NCBI GenBank assembly: GCA_964539615.1
Contig: CAZIJP010000006.1
Coordinates: 1-38,411 of the forward strand
Source: CAYRFE01 sp964539615
GTDB taxonomy: Bacteria > Macinerneyibacteriota > Macinerneyibacteria > Macinerneyibacteriales > CAYRFE01
Length of the DNA: 38,411 nt
Reading direction: 5' to 3'
Positions within the stretch are counted from its first letter, which is position 1; each line of letters starts with the position of its first letter. Of the stretch, positions 24,901-33,278 are shown one piece after another. The position numbers and the translations under genes are program-made. Under the pieces are notes generated by a model that saw only the letters and a program-made list of their open reading frames with translations, was not told where the DNA came from and searched no databases.

Positions 24901-25025
24901 ACTTCCAATGACGGCAATAATTCAACTTTCAACATGCCTAAGGAGATAATACCAAGTATGATAATACCCGTATAGAGCATGAAAGTCGTGACCGGTCGAT
25001 TGACTGAAAAACGAGGCAGGCTCAT
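21984..25025 (-). CDS. RND family efflux transporter (second pump of the operon)
   Basis: This is a 1013-residue inner-membrane proton-driven transporter of the HAE type. The N-terminus (SVNRPVTTFMLYTGIIILG), porter-domain sequence VETKAPNMPPEEVDQTVT and two six-helix membrane blocks separated by two large periplasmic loops are all present. TM4 reads GIGLLTDNSIVVIENI, so it keeps the first of the two AcrB proton-relay aspartates and has Asn at the second. TM10 reads TGIVVNNSIVEID where AcrB has a lysine. This D-N/NN combination is frequent in RND pumps outside Proteobacteria. It overlaps the fusion-protein gene by 4 nt. Substrate unknown. Confidence 0.93.
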   Translation of the reverse strand: MSLPRFSVNRPVTTFMLYTGIIILGIISLGMLKVELLPSLEVPKIVVETKAPNMPPEEVDQTVTQKIESQLSTLPDVKRITSISTDSKSLITVEFYWGVKMEYTMLKAREKLDVVKDDLGDAEKPNILYFDPAQAPIMEIMVEGTGDFLSTSNYSLDYLKYRIERLEGVALCDVAGADEEEIRIIVKNRDLIAYGVELDEVAKVLSQNNIVSTAGEIGDENFAYSLSLEKNRYSSEDIGNLTVKGTIKLKDVATIERTVRQLEEITRFNGQRGIGLFVVKSSSANTVNVCREVRKLVKELNKENPTVKLSVLYDDSDTIVSAIWNIASAVFWGGLLSFLVLYVFLYDFRTPFIIGLAMPLAMVATFVGMYFLGISFNILSLGGLAIGIGLLTDNSIVVIENIDRYRTEGMTLKESIIKGTEEMAPSILVGTLTTIVVFLPVLYLKGVVAVLFKQQAIIIALSLLSSLTISLTFIPMVMYVLKFDRINSWFESKTKKLFSYFNIFLIYISEKYDIIIRWVIQHRQKTIGYAALLLFISILMGLGIKREFVPPVKDDKFFMEYKLGTGATIDANIKYVRFVESVLAEKKDTYRYYIANIGKSYSNSITGVNTGYFMIATKSIADVEPLKQFLTEKLKVLEAEVSFYSAGSVYNQFFDFGEYDVDIMLEGDEIAQLNSLADQFIPELAKNGKYFRDMRKDMELERDILELKFKEYFIATSPVPLYQVVEKIKEATIGMKATTVYDGSREIDVWVKNSDVIPTEEEFLERMIIVGATSYKIRDIVDLTHIKVPNELKREDQRRKVSILCNIKGISLEKAVSMIQKSFKNLNQDGSVKLKVAGKIENMRESFSGLWFAFALALILVYMLIGMQFESFIQPLVIMIAVPLAVIGSLLLLFLTGTSLNIMSLMGMVVATGIVVNNSIVEIDTINTLRREGRALKDAVFEGCALRLRPILMTSVTTILGLIPLAFSLGKGSELSLPLSITLIGGLTTSTFLTLIVLPAVYVSVMQRFEKDM

Positions 25026-26236
25026 TTAATGTCTCCCTCCTGCTTTGTAACATCGGTATCGATCGTTATCGGTGCCTTATGATTAAGGGTATAATGCCCG
25101 GCAATTATGATCTCTTTATCCTTTTCCAAACCTTCTTTAATGCTGATGTATTCAAAATTTTCTTCGCCCGGAGTAACATACATCCAATATCCCAGAAGTT
25201 GCTCACCGACCTTTTTTGTAGTGAAGACAAGCGGTTTTCCGTCACGCACAAGAAGGGCCGACTTGGGCACAAGGATCTGATTTTTCAAAACGCGTGTTTG
25301 CAGCAATACATCACAGAACAAACCGGGCTTCAACTGCCCCTTGACATTGTCCAATTCAACAACCGCATACGTGCTGTTGTCGTCATAGATAAGCGGGTTA
25401 ACCGAAAATATCCTACCCGGATATTTTTCTTTTGTAACAACCGGAAAAACAAGCGCACTGCTACCTTCCTTGATATCATTGAGATCTTTTACGAGGATCT
25501 TTGACCGTATCCGAAGACGGGAAATATCAGCAAGGGTCAATAATGTTTTTCCGTATTTTACATACTCTCCCTCTGATGATTCGATCTTTCCCACAACACC
25601 GGAGAACGGCGCATAGACCTTACATTTTTTATAATTTGCAAGAGCTTGTTTCAAACGTAATTCCTCGTCGCCGAGACGATATTTGATACGTTCCTTGGAA
25701 ACATTGCCTTTTTTCATTTCCTCAAGTACATTTTTCTGTATTTCGGCAACTTCTGCATCATCGGTAAACGAATCTTTCTTTTCATTTTTAAATTCGGTCA
25801 TCGGAATGGCATCTTCTTTAATTGCCAAATACTCGATATACGCTTTCTTATAATCAAGAAGAGCTTTTTCATAAGCTATCTCGTAGCCCGGATTATCAAT
25901 AGTGAAAAGCAATACGCCTTTTTGCACATATTGGCCTTCACGTACCTTCAATGATATGTTTCCGTCAACTTCAGCAGAATAGTCATTTACTTTTATCGGC
26001 TCAAGTTTTCCGGAAGAGGATATATAGATCGGGAGATCACCGACCTTCGATTTCCCGATCTTCACCGGCACAGGTGTCGCCAAAGTTTTACTTGAATCGG
26101 TCACTTCTTCGGTTTTGTTCTTTTTAAATAATTTCCATACTTTATCGATCGGCGCTTTGTTTTTAAAGACAACCATAACGCCGGCAAGAACCCCTACAAC
26201 TACAACCAGGATAATGATCAAACGCAACTTATTCAT
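25022..26236 (-). CDS. RND efflux membrane fusion (periplasmic adaptor) protein
   Basis: This 404-residue HlyD/AcrA-type adaptor has an N-terminal membrane anchor (residues 4-24) without a lipobox. The lipoyl half-motif REGQYVQKGVLLFTID is followed by a long helical hairpin (about residues 125-205, rich in Glu/Lys), the second lipoyl half YAPFSGVVGKIESSEGEYV, and beta-barrel sequence toward the C-terminus (PGLFCDVLLQTRVLKNQI). ATG 26234-26236 has GGAGG six bases upstream and overlaps the TolC stop. It should bridge one or both RND pumps to the TolC protein of this operon. Confidence 0.92.
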   Translation of the reverse strand: MNKLRLIIILVVVVGVLAGVMVVFKNKAPIDKVWKLFKKNKTEEVTDSSKTLATPVPVKIGKSKVGDLPIYISSSGKLEPIKVNDYSAEVDGNISLKVREGQYVQKGVLLFTIDNPGYEIAYEKALLDYKKAYIEYLAIKEDAIPMTEFKNEKKDSFTDDAEVAEIQKNVLEEMKKGNVSKERIKYRLGDEELRLKQALANYKKCKVYAPFSGVVGKIESSEGEYVKYGKTLLTLADISRLRIRSKILVKDLNDIKEGSSALVFPVVTKEKYPGRIFSVNPLIYDDNSTYAVVELDNVKGQLKPGLFCDVLLQTRVLKNQILVPKSALLVRDGKPLVFTTKKVGEQLLGYWMYVTPGEENFEYISIKEGLEKDKEIIIAGHYTLNHKAPITIDTDVTKQEGDIK

Positions 26237-27590
26237 GATATTCCTCCGTAATGTTCAAAGCCGTACCGGTATAACGGCTTACTTCTATAGCCAAAGTATT
26301 ATATGCTAAAATCGCTGCAAGATACTCACGTTCCAATGCGATATATTCATCTTCTATCGTCATCATCTCTTGCAATGTCACCGCGCCCATGATAAAGAAA
26401 TTGGAGCTTGAACGATAATTTTCCCGCATGGTAGGCAAGATCTCTTCATATAATTTGATCTTGTCGGCATAATAAGCGACGTCCTTTTTCATTTCGATGA
26501 ATTTTTTATTGACCGATTCCAATTCCTGCGCGTATTCATTTTTCTTAATAAGATACGATAACTTCTCTTTTTTTACACCAGAAAACTTCATCAGATTAGC
26601 CAAGGGTATCGATAATTTGACGCCGACAACATAGTTATTGTAATCAAAATTATCCATGTTTTCTTCACCTGCACCGGCATACTGAACATCAAAGAATCCG
26701 GTAAGTTTTAATGAATCGCTTGCAACACCGATACGATAATACCGATACGCCTCATCAAGTGTCCGCGTCAATTCTTCGCGTTTATCAACGGGTTCATTGC
26801 CGAGTTTCTCCGGACTGATATTTGCGATCGAAAAATCAACATCACCGAGCGGCCCGTTCAAAAATTCTTCAGCCACACGGCGTTTTTCATCTCGGTCCCG
26901 TTCTGCGTTCTTCATATCGAGTTCGGCAAACTTATAGCGTTTTTTAATTCTGCTGTAATCAACGATGCTCATCAAGCCGATCGCATATTTGTTCTGCGCC
27001 GCTTCATGAATATCACGGTAGCGATCAAATTGGCTTTTTGCAAGATTGTATTCCTGTTCTGCCGCGCAAACATTCACATACAGGGTGTAACACTCTTTCA
27101 AAAGATCCAACCGGTACGTTTTAGTTAAGAAATTCCGTTCGGCATGCGCATTACGCCACAAACGGTATTGATGGTACGGGGTATTCACACCCCATAAGGT
27201 TTGTTCGACGGAGATGTTCAAAAGTCCCTGATGGCTTGTGCCGACATTCTTATAATCCAGATAATCATAGGCAAAAGAAGCCGATATATCGGTATTACTC
27301 GGCAAGCTTTGCGTCAAAGAAACTTGCGCTTTATAATCGTAATATTTCAGCGTTCCGTAGAGTTCGGGATTAGTGTTATCATACACATATTGCGGTTTGA
27401 TAAGACCGTCAACAAGTGGCACGATTGCTGATAATTTGCTCATTTCATCCCAGTAGTCATATTTTTCTCTCAATTCGTTGGTAGTCCTCAAATCACTTTT
27501 TTTAAACGCCTCACGGGTAAACTCGGTAAATGTCATGGCGTTCGCTCCAACGGCAAAACTGCACAACAGGATCATTAACAATAAACGCAT
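26229..27590 (-). CDS. TolC-family outer membrane efflux protein
   Basis: This 453-residue protein has a signal peptide (MRLLLMILLCSFAVGANA, cut after ANA) and long amphipathic helices with the TolC pattern (KSQFDRYRDIHEAAQNKYAIG, then ARNR-like ERDRDEKRRVAEEF). The start is ATG 27588-27590, with GGAGG six bases upstream, inside the end of the upstream RND gene. The open frame reaches 27734, but that extension overlaps RND coding sequence and lacks a signal. It sits one base after the RND stop. Confidence 0.9.
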   Translation of the reverse strand: MRLLLMILLCSFAVGANAMTFTEFTREAFKKSDLRTTNELREKYDYWDEMSKLSAIVPLVDGLIKPQYVYDNTNPELYGTLKYYDYKAQVSLTQSLPSNTDISASFAYDYLDYKNVGTSHQGLLNISVEQTLWGVNTPYHQYRLWRNAHAERNFLTKTYRLDLLKECYTLYVNVCAAEQEYNLAKSQFDRYRDIHEAAQNKYAIGLMSIVDYSRIKKRYKFAELDMKNAERDRDEKRRVAEEFLNGPLGDVDFSIANISPEKLGNEPVDKREELTRTLDEAYRYYRIGVASDSLKLTGFFDVQYAGAGEENMDNFDYNNYVVGVKLSIPLANLMKFSGVKKEKLSYLIKKNEYAQELESVNKKFIEMKKDVAYYADKIKLYEEILPTMRENYRSSSNFFIMGAVTLQEMMTIEDEYIALEREYLAAILAYNTLAIEVSRYTGTALNITEEYHE

Positions 27591-27591
27591 A

Positions 27592-30500
27592 TTATACCTC
27601 CCTGCGCCGATGTAACTTGTTTTGAACAAACCGTACTGATACAAAATAATACTTTTTCGCATAATAAAAAATCTTTTTAATGCCGCCGTTCTTAAAAAAC
27701 AACAGCATCCCGCTTCCCTGATAGACATTCTCATCCTTGGAGCGCTTGGTAAACAAGAAATAGAACAACGGCATGAATGTTAACGTAAACAAGGTCGCCG
27801 TGGTCAAACCTCCAACCGTAGCATAACTTAAATGTTTCCAGATACTTGCGCTTGCTGTCTGATTTGCCTCGGTCTTTATCAAGATGATCGGTAACAATCC
27901 TACTATAGCCGTAAGTGACGTGATCAAGATCGGCCGAACACGGTCAGAAGAACCGACAATAATTGCACGTATACGGGAATATCCATTCTCAACACGTAAA
28001 TGATTGATATGATTGATCATGATAATGGCATTATTCACCACTATACCCGCCAGCAACATGGATCCCATGATCGCATGAACAGTAAAGGTAAGATCAAACA
28101 AGTGATAGAGCCATACAACACCGACAAAGGCTAACGGTAAGCTTAGCAGTATGATCAACGGCTCAGCCAGATTCTCATAAAGCGATGCCAGGATCATATA
28201 AATAATGACCACTGCAACTATAAGTAACGCAATGATACGGGTATAATCGATCTCCTCGCCGAAATAAAATCGCCGGTCTTGTTCAACAACAGAAAATCCG
28301 GGAGGGAACATGATCGTTTTGTTGAGATTTTTTTCAAAATCCTTCTGATCGACCTGTTGTCCGTTATATTCATAGGATACTGGATAACGGTAGTTTTGAT
28401 CCTCACGCTCGATCACTCGGTTCGTTTCAACAAATTCAATGGAAGCTATGTCACCAAGCTTGATACCGCGTGTAATATGTAAATTTCGTAACTGATACAA
28501 ACTCATTTTTTCTTCAAGCCTGAATGCAAAAGAGATCGTATCGCTGCCATATTTGATAGCATCATTTTGTATTATATCACGAATAAGCATACTGATCTTG
28601 CGCATTACCGGATACACTTCAAGATTATAGGTGCGTAATTTTTCAGAGTCAAACTGCACGACCACTTTCTTGATCGCGTCGCTGCTGTCTACGCCTAATT
28701 TAACATTGCTGACCTCTCTGAATTGTTCAAACGCGGGCTTAAACTGTCTGCTTGCAAAATCCTGCAATTTTTCATAATTATATCCTTGCAAATAAACCGT
28801 TGATGAATATCGCGTGCCTCCGAAAAATCCGCCTCCGAAATCCGGTCCGATACCGAAAACATTTACGTTGACCTGTGATTTTCGGGCTCCGTATATTTTC
28901 AATTTTTCACGCAATGAATAAGCATCAGCGGTTCCTTGAAACGCCTCTTTGAAATAGATCAGTATACGGGCGCTGTATGGGCCGATGAATGTTCTGTAAT
29001 AATCAACGGCTTCATTTCCCTCGATCATTCCTTCAAATAAGTTAACCTCCGCTTTCAAGCGATAATCCGGAACATTAGGTTCGGATCTGAACACACACGT
29101 GATCCACGGGTCATATTCTCCCCCGCCAAAGCTGAAGTCAGATCTGTCCACTTTAGCGATAAACACATATATGCTGTATCCGATTATAAACAAAATGATC
29201 GGTATCACAAAAAATCTGTATTTGAATACTGCTCTGATATACCCTTCATATGCAAGTTTCGCTGTGCTTGACCGTACACGTTTCCTCTCTTCAATATGAA
29301 AACGTATAAAAGCGATAGGTATCAATGTAAATGATACGACGATCGATACCAATAAGGCGATACAGATCGTTTTAGCAAAAGGAATATAATAGATCTTCAA
29401 ATCTTCCTGCAAAAATATGAATGGTAACAGCACGCAGATCGTCGTAAGCGTTGAAGCAAGTATCGGCATGAACATTTCTTTATAGGTGTTGATGATCGCA
29501 TCTTTAATGCTCATGCCGCTGTAGAACATTTTATGGATACTTTCATATTCTACAACGGCATTATCAACAAGCAAGCCGAACGCAAGTGCTAATCCGCTCA
29601 TGGTAAACATATTCAATGTTTCTCCTGCAAAAAACAAATAGTTGATCGCTATCGATGCAGAAAGAAAAATAGACATCATGACAATGAGAGAGGACCTGAT
29701 ATTCCTCATAAATGCATACAAAACAGCAAATATTGCCAGGATCGCCACGCCGATCTGTACGGCTAATTGACGGTAATCTTTTACAATATCTTTGCCTTCA
29801 TCATCGGCAATGATATAATCGACATTCTTATATTCAACCTTCAAGTCATCTAATTTCTTCTTAACCGCCTGCGAAACCGACAAGGCATTCGCATAACGGC
29901 TTTTTGCAAGCACGATATACACGGTTGGTTGGCCGTTGACCTTATGGATACGGCTCGGATCTTCGTTGACAAACGTAACATCAGCCACTTGTCCAAGTTT
30001 GATCTTATTACCAACATCCCAGTTCTTGATCTGTGACGGATCAACATCATTAGAGAATGTTACATACCGGCGACGCCCCTGATCTTCAATATGACCCACA
30101 ACCTGACGTTTATTCAAATTGTTCAGCCGCGTTATAAGATCATAAAACGAAACATTATACTGCTCCACGGCATCAGCTCGGTACGTGATACGCAGTTCTT
30201 TTGATACGCCACCTTCAACGACAACATCAGCAACGCCGGGTATACCGGAGATCTCACGTTTCAACGTGTTCTCCGCAAATTTCGTCAGATAATACGGGTC
30301 AAATGAAACTCCTTCGGTCTGGTTTTTTGCATAAAGATAAAAACTAAAAAATGTTGCCTCACCGATATCTTCGGGAGTATACGGCTCGACCGTAGGAGGT
30401 AAAATATCTTGCGGAAGACGCGATTTCAATGATGTGATGCGCTCATTGATAAGAAATACCGTGAAGTTGAGATCAACATCTCGTTCTAATTCCAATTCGA

Positions 30501-30771
30501 TATAGGCACGTCCTTGGAATGTATTCGATGTTATCTTCTTTACACCTTTGACCGTATAAATATCTTCTTCAATGATCGAGGTTACAAAGCGCACGATATT
30601 TTCCGGTGATTGTGTTCCCCAGAATACATTTACTACGATCTTCGGATAACTTACATCGGGAAGTTTTTCTTTCGGTATCTGGATAAATGCATATGCGCCA
30701 AGTATTATCATCATGAAGAAGATCATGACAAAAGCACGCGGGCGTTTAATGGACAATTCCGACAAATTCAT
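27592..30771 (-). CDS. RND family efflux transporter (first pump of the operon)
   Basis: This 1059-residue RND pump starts with LSIKRPRAFVMIFFMMIILG and has the expected two membrane blocks and two periplasmic loops. TM4 reads AFGLLVDNAVVEYESI (Asp-Asn, and ESI in place of the usual ENI); TM10 reads GIVVNNAIIMINH. Its sequence differs throughout from the second pump at 21984-25025, so it is not a recent duplicate. A basic C-terminal tail of about 45 residues (KNGGIKKIFYYAKKYYF...HRRR) extends into the cytoplasm. It opens the operon behind an extended -10 promoter. Confidence 0.93.
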   Translation of the reverse strand: MNLSELSIKRPRAFVMIFFMMIILGAYAFIQIPKEKLPDVSYPKIVVNVFWGTQSPENIVRFVTSIIEEDIYTVKGVKKITSNTFQGRAYIELELERDVDLNFTVFLINERITSLKSRLPQDILPPTVEPYTPEDIGEATFFSFYLYAKNQTEGVSFDPYYLTKFAENTLKREISGIPGVADVVVEGGVSKELRITYRADAVEQYNVSFYDLITRLNNLNKRQVVGHIEDQGRRRYVTFSNDVDPSQIKNWDVGNKIKLGQVADVTFVNEDPSRIHKVNGQPTVYIVLAKSRYANALSVSQAVKKKLDDLKVEYKNVDYIIADDEGKDIVKDYRQLAVQIGVAILAIFAVLYAFMRNIRSSLIVMMSIFLSASIAINYLFFAGETLNMFTMSGLALAFGLLVDNAVVEYESIHKMFYSGMSIKDAIINTYKEMFMPILASTLTTICVLLPFIFLQEDLKIYYIPFAKTICIALLVSIVVSFTLIPIAFIRFHIEERKRVRSSTAKLAYEGYIRAVFKYRFFVIPIILFIIGYSIYVFIAKVDRSDFSFGGGEYDPWITCVFRSEPNVPDYRLKAEVNLFEGMIEGNEAVDYYRTFIGPYSARILIYFKEAFQGTADAYSLREKLKIYGARKSQVNVNVFGIGPDFGGGFFGGTRYSSTVYLQGYNYEKLQDFASRQFKPAFEQFREVSNVKLGVDSSDAIKKVVVQFDSEKLRTYNLEVYPVMRKISMLIRDIIQNDAIKYGSDTISFAFRLEEKMSLYQLRNLHITRGIKLGDIASIEFVETNRVIEREDQNYRYPVSYEYNGQQVDQKDFEKNLNKTIMFPPGFSVVEQDRRFYFGEEIDYTRIIALLIVAVVIIYMILASLYENLAEPLIILLSLPLAFVGVVWLYHLFDLTFTVHAIMGSMLLAGIVVNNAIIMINHINHLRVENGYSRIRAIIVGSSDRVRPILITSLTAIVGLLPIILIKTEANQTASASIWKHLSYATVGGLTTATLFTLTFMPLFYFLFTKRSKDENVYQGSGMLLFFKNGGIKKIFYYAKKYYFVSVRFVQNKLHRRREV

Positions 30772-30795
30772 GCATTACTCACTTTCAGTTTGAGC

Positions 30796-30804
30796 ATTAT
30801 AACA
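30796..30804 (-). promoter_or_regulatory. candidate extended -10 promoter of the efflux operon
   Basis: The minus strand reads TGTTATAAT: a perfect -10 with the upstream TG of an extended element, but no good -35. Transcription would start near 30789, about 18 nt before the RND start codon. It lies a few bases past the stop of the lipoprotein gene. Confidence 0.5.
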
Positions 30805-30809
30805 CACTT

Positions 30810-31871
30810 TTATTGATTTTTCCCACTATTTGGCCGAAATTCAGCGAAATAGATCGTTGATTCATCAACTTCAGGTTTTTCAGCTTTATCATCTTTATAT
30901 CGTTGATACATAACTGTATTCTTATTGACAAAAAACATTCGTGCAGGATTTTGCCCCGTTTTTCTGCTGAACAGATATTCTCCTACATGCGTTCCGGCTA
31001 TATCATACGTTTCACAATGCAAATTCTCAAGATCACCTTGTTTTGGTGCAATCACAAACAATGAGCCGTCAACAACATCAACCAGGGTGAATCCAAGCGT
31101 GCTGATCATGATCGATTTGTTGTTCTTAGAGGACTTAACATCCATATCAGATTCTGCATCTGCAAGTAAATATTTTGGTTTTATGGTCTTCAGTTCGGTG
31201 TACGTATCACCGGAAAAAGAACCGAAAACAAGGCTACAATCCATATCATTGGTGCGAATAATATCTTTCATATTAAAATATTTTATGGTCTTTATATTCG
31301 TAAAATAAGCGCGAACCTCATCGGAAGACATTGACCGCAAATCAACTTCTTTTGTAGGAATAAGTTCTTTCAGAATTTCTCCGGTCGGAGAAAGCAGAAC
31401 GAGTTCGCTTTTCCCCATCATGACAGAAGCGGCAATAGCACCGTCTTCCATGAGAGTAACATCAATGACGGTGCCGCTCTTCAAGACCACTTCATCGTCA
31501 TAGGTAAATGATTTTTGGGAAGCATCATAGGTAAAAAGAACGATTTTTTTAAGCATTGAATCCAGCACATACAAGGTATTGTTTTTGAAGCCGGCTAAAT
31601 TCATTGATCGGGAAAACTCTCCGGGACCTTTCCCTTGTTTGTTGTATGTCCAAAACACTTTACCGTCATCGGTCATTGCAACAAGATCCATTTTTTTATG
31701 ATCGATATATACTATGAAATCCTCACCCTTTGCGATCGCTGTTATAAAAAACGGTTTTTCCAAGATGACCTTAGAAACCTCTACAATTTCACCGAGAACA
31801 AGTGGCTTTTCTTTTTTCTGACACGATATGGCAATTAGCAGGATCAAGCAAGACATTACAATATAACGCAT
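30810..31871 (-). CDS. lipoprotein with six-bladed beta-propeller-like sequence
   Basis: This 353-residue lipoprotein has lipobox IAISC with C17, followed by QKKEK. The mature protein has propeller-type repeats: YVLDSMLKKIVLFTYD and KQGKGPGEFSR, a GPGEF phrase typical of NHL/six-bladed-propeller lipoproteins common in Bacteroidota-like diderms. No catalytic motif is seen. Such proteins often bind ligands or partners at the cell surface or in the periplasm. AAGGAGGA lies 8 nt before ATG 31869-31871. It ends 38 nt before the RND operon and has the same orientation, so read-through into the pump genes is possible. Confidence 0.78.
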   Translation of the reverse strand: MRYIVMSCLILLIAISCQKKEKPLVLGEIVEVSKVILEKPFFITAIAKGEDFIVYIDHKKMDLVAMTDDGKVFWTYNKQGKGPGEFSRSMNLAGFKNNTLYVLDSMLKKIVLFTYDASQKSFTYDDEVVLKSGTVIDVTLMEDGAIAASVMMGKSELVLLSPTGEILKELIPTKEVDLRSMSSDEVRAYFTNIKTIKYFNMKDIIRTNDMDCSLVFGSFSGDTYTELKTIKPKYLLADAESDMDVKSSKNNKSIMISTLGFTLVDVVDGSLFVIAPKQGDLENLHCETYDIAGTHVGEYLFSRKTGQNPARMFFVNKNTVMYQRYKDDKAEKPEVDESTIYFAEFRPNSGKNQ

Positions 31872-31898
31872 ACAGTTGGTCCTCCTTATTCATATCTC

Positions 31899-31927
31899 AT
31901 AATACGCAGGAATAAAACCTGTGTTGC
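31899..31927 (-). promoter_or_regulatory. weak candidate promoter of the propeller lipoprotein gene
   Basis: On the minus strand, TATTAT (31904-31899) is a fair -10; the -35 is poor at 17 nt (GCAACA), while TTGCAA sits at 19 nt. A small inverted repeat, CAGG (31907-31910) with CCTG (31918-31921), lies in the spacer and could be an operator. The rest of the gap to 32045 shows nothing definite. Confidence 0.3.
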
Positions 31928-32045
31928 AACCCGTTACTATTTAGACAAGGCAGTAATGAAAAAGTTTCACTCATTCTCGAAGTATGTATCCAATAGACGA
32001 AATTTTATGTAATACGTGACATGTTCGTATCTGTATTCATGATTA

Positions 32046-33101
32046 CTATAACAACAAGAAAGCCAAAACAAAAAACAGTATCCCTAACGCGATTTTTGAT
32101 TTTCCGATACTTCCGGACAAAAGTTGCCGCACACCGTCTTTATTCATGCCGGTATAAACTAAAATTCCGACTACAAGTAATGGAATAATAAAAAATACAT
32201 TGTATAAAAATAGATATGTATAACCGTGAATATCGCCATTCTTAATAAGATAACTTATTACCGGAATATATATCTGCCCTGTACACGCTATCTCGATCAC
32301 CGATATGATCATACCGGTAACAATGCTTCCGGCATACAGTGAACCGCTCTTGCTGCGTTTGATAATGAATGTATTGATATACTGCTTCCATGATTCAGGA
32401 AGGCGCAATGTGATCATCCCTTTTTTCCTATACAGCCAAGCATCATAAAAAGACCAGAGCGAAAGCACAAAAAGGATCACAGCCAGAACAAGATTGATAT
32501 AGTTTTTTACAAGCGCGACATTGTACAGTTGTGTCAATACTGCACGTAGCCCGAGTCCCAATGCACAATATGCAAGAAATACTCCGACACAAAAACACAA
32601 TGTCACAATAAGAATCTCACGACGGGATTTATTGATCGAAAACAAAAATAATATCAAAAATACGATCGTCGCAAAGGCACAGGGGTTGATACCGTCAAGT
32701 AAGCCTGCTATGGCCACCGTGACTAGCGTAAATTTCCCGGAAGATAACAATCCCGACCGGTCATTATTGTTAACTGCGCTACTTTGTAATGTTTTTTCAA
32801 GTTCGGTCAGTATTACCTCACCCTGGATCACACCGACCCCTTCGATCTCCACAACAGGAACTTGCGAGATCGTCACGCTGTATTTCTTTTCAAGTGATAA
32901 AAGCCGGTTCATCACACCATCATCATAGATCGATAGTTTTGAATAGCTGATTGAATAGTCTTTTCGCAGATCATTCAATTTTATTTCAACCTTATGACAT
33001 GTTTCACAGGAAGGGTCGGTGAAAAAAGTAATATTTTGATTTTTTGCATATAAAACTGTACAATAAAAAAATATGAACATACAGAGAGCAACAATTTTCA
33101 T
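32046..33101 (-). CDS. thioredoxin-like domain fused to CcdA/DsbD-type membrane electron carrier
   Basis: This is a 351-residue fusion. Residues 1-19 form a signal or membrane segment. A short thioredoxin/glutaredoxin-like domain follows, with CETC (C32, C35) and a cis-proline motif QVPVVEI (P82). Then come about six membrane helices with the DsbD/CcdA cysteines C141 in GINPCAF and C273 in IACTGQ. CcdA proteins move electrons from cytoplasmic thioredoxin across the membrane; the fused domain would receive them in the periplasm. The start is ATG 33099-33101 with GGGTGA six bases upstream; a TTG two codons earlier is less likely. It has its own promoter and stands alone. No cytochrome c maturation genes are nearby, so disulfide reduction is a more cautious reading. 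Confidence 0.88.
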   Translation of the reverse strand: MKIVALCMFIFFYCTVLYAKNQNITFFTDPSCETCHKVEIKLNDLRKDYSISYSKLSIYDDGVMNRLLSLEKKYSVTISQVPVVEIEGVGVIQGEVILTELEKTLQSSAVNNNDRSGLLSSGKFTLVTVAIAGLLDGINPCAFATIVFLILFLFSINKSRREILIVTLCFCVGVFLAYCALGLGLRAVLTQLYNVALVKNYINLVLAVILFVLSLWSFYDAWLYRKKGMITLRLPESWKQYINTFIIKRSKSGSLYAGSIVTGMIISVIEIACTGQIYIPVISYLIKNGDIHGYTYLFLYNVFFIIPLLVVGILVYTGMNKDGVRQLLSGSIGKSKIALGILFFVLAFLLL

Positions 33102-33119
33102 AGGCAATCACCCGTGCAA

Positions 33120-33148
33120 ATAATAACATATAATAACATTATTAGCAA
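33120..33148 (-). promoter_or_regulatory. promoter of the thioredoxin/CcdA fusion gene
   Basis: On the minus strand, TTGCTA (33148-33143), 17 nt, then TATTAT (33125-33120). The predicted start near 33113 leaves a leader of about 12 nt that just contains the Shine-Dalgarno. The spacer is very AT-rich with repeated ATAATG/TTATTAT units. Confidence 0.6.
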
Positions 33149-33229
33149 TAACTAACACTGCCTTTTATTAATGCGTCACGAGATTGCGTATGCGATTACT
33201 TTTGCTTACTTTTTTGATCAATGCTTTAT

Positions 33230-33254
33230 AAAAACCCCCGCTTTCACGGGGGGT
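33230..33254 (-). terminator. Rho-independent terminator after the SPFH gene
   Basis: GC-only core arms CCCCCG (33235-33240) and CGGGGG (from 33247) enclose a 6-nt loop and are followed on the minus strand by five T. It closes the aminotransferase-to-SPFH operon. Confidence 0.9.
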
Positions 33255-33278
33255 AACAGTCATTGAATACAGTATAGA

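Noticed and set aside
27591..27734. Longer N-terminus of the TolC gene
   Set aside because: It overlaps the RND coding end and lacks a signal peptide; the ATG at 27590 is followed by a clear signal sequence and preceded by GGAGG.
31907..31921. Small inverted repeat CAGG-N7-CCTG as a terminator
   Set aside because: The stem is four bases and no T-run follows; at most it is an operator in a weak promoter.
32046..33278. Search for a -24/-12 sigma-54 promoter in this and other intergenic gaps
   Set aside because: No GG-N10-GC pattern with the surrounding consensus stood out, although rpoN and an activator are present.
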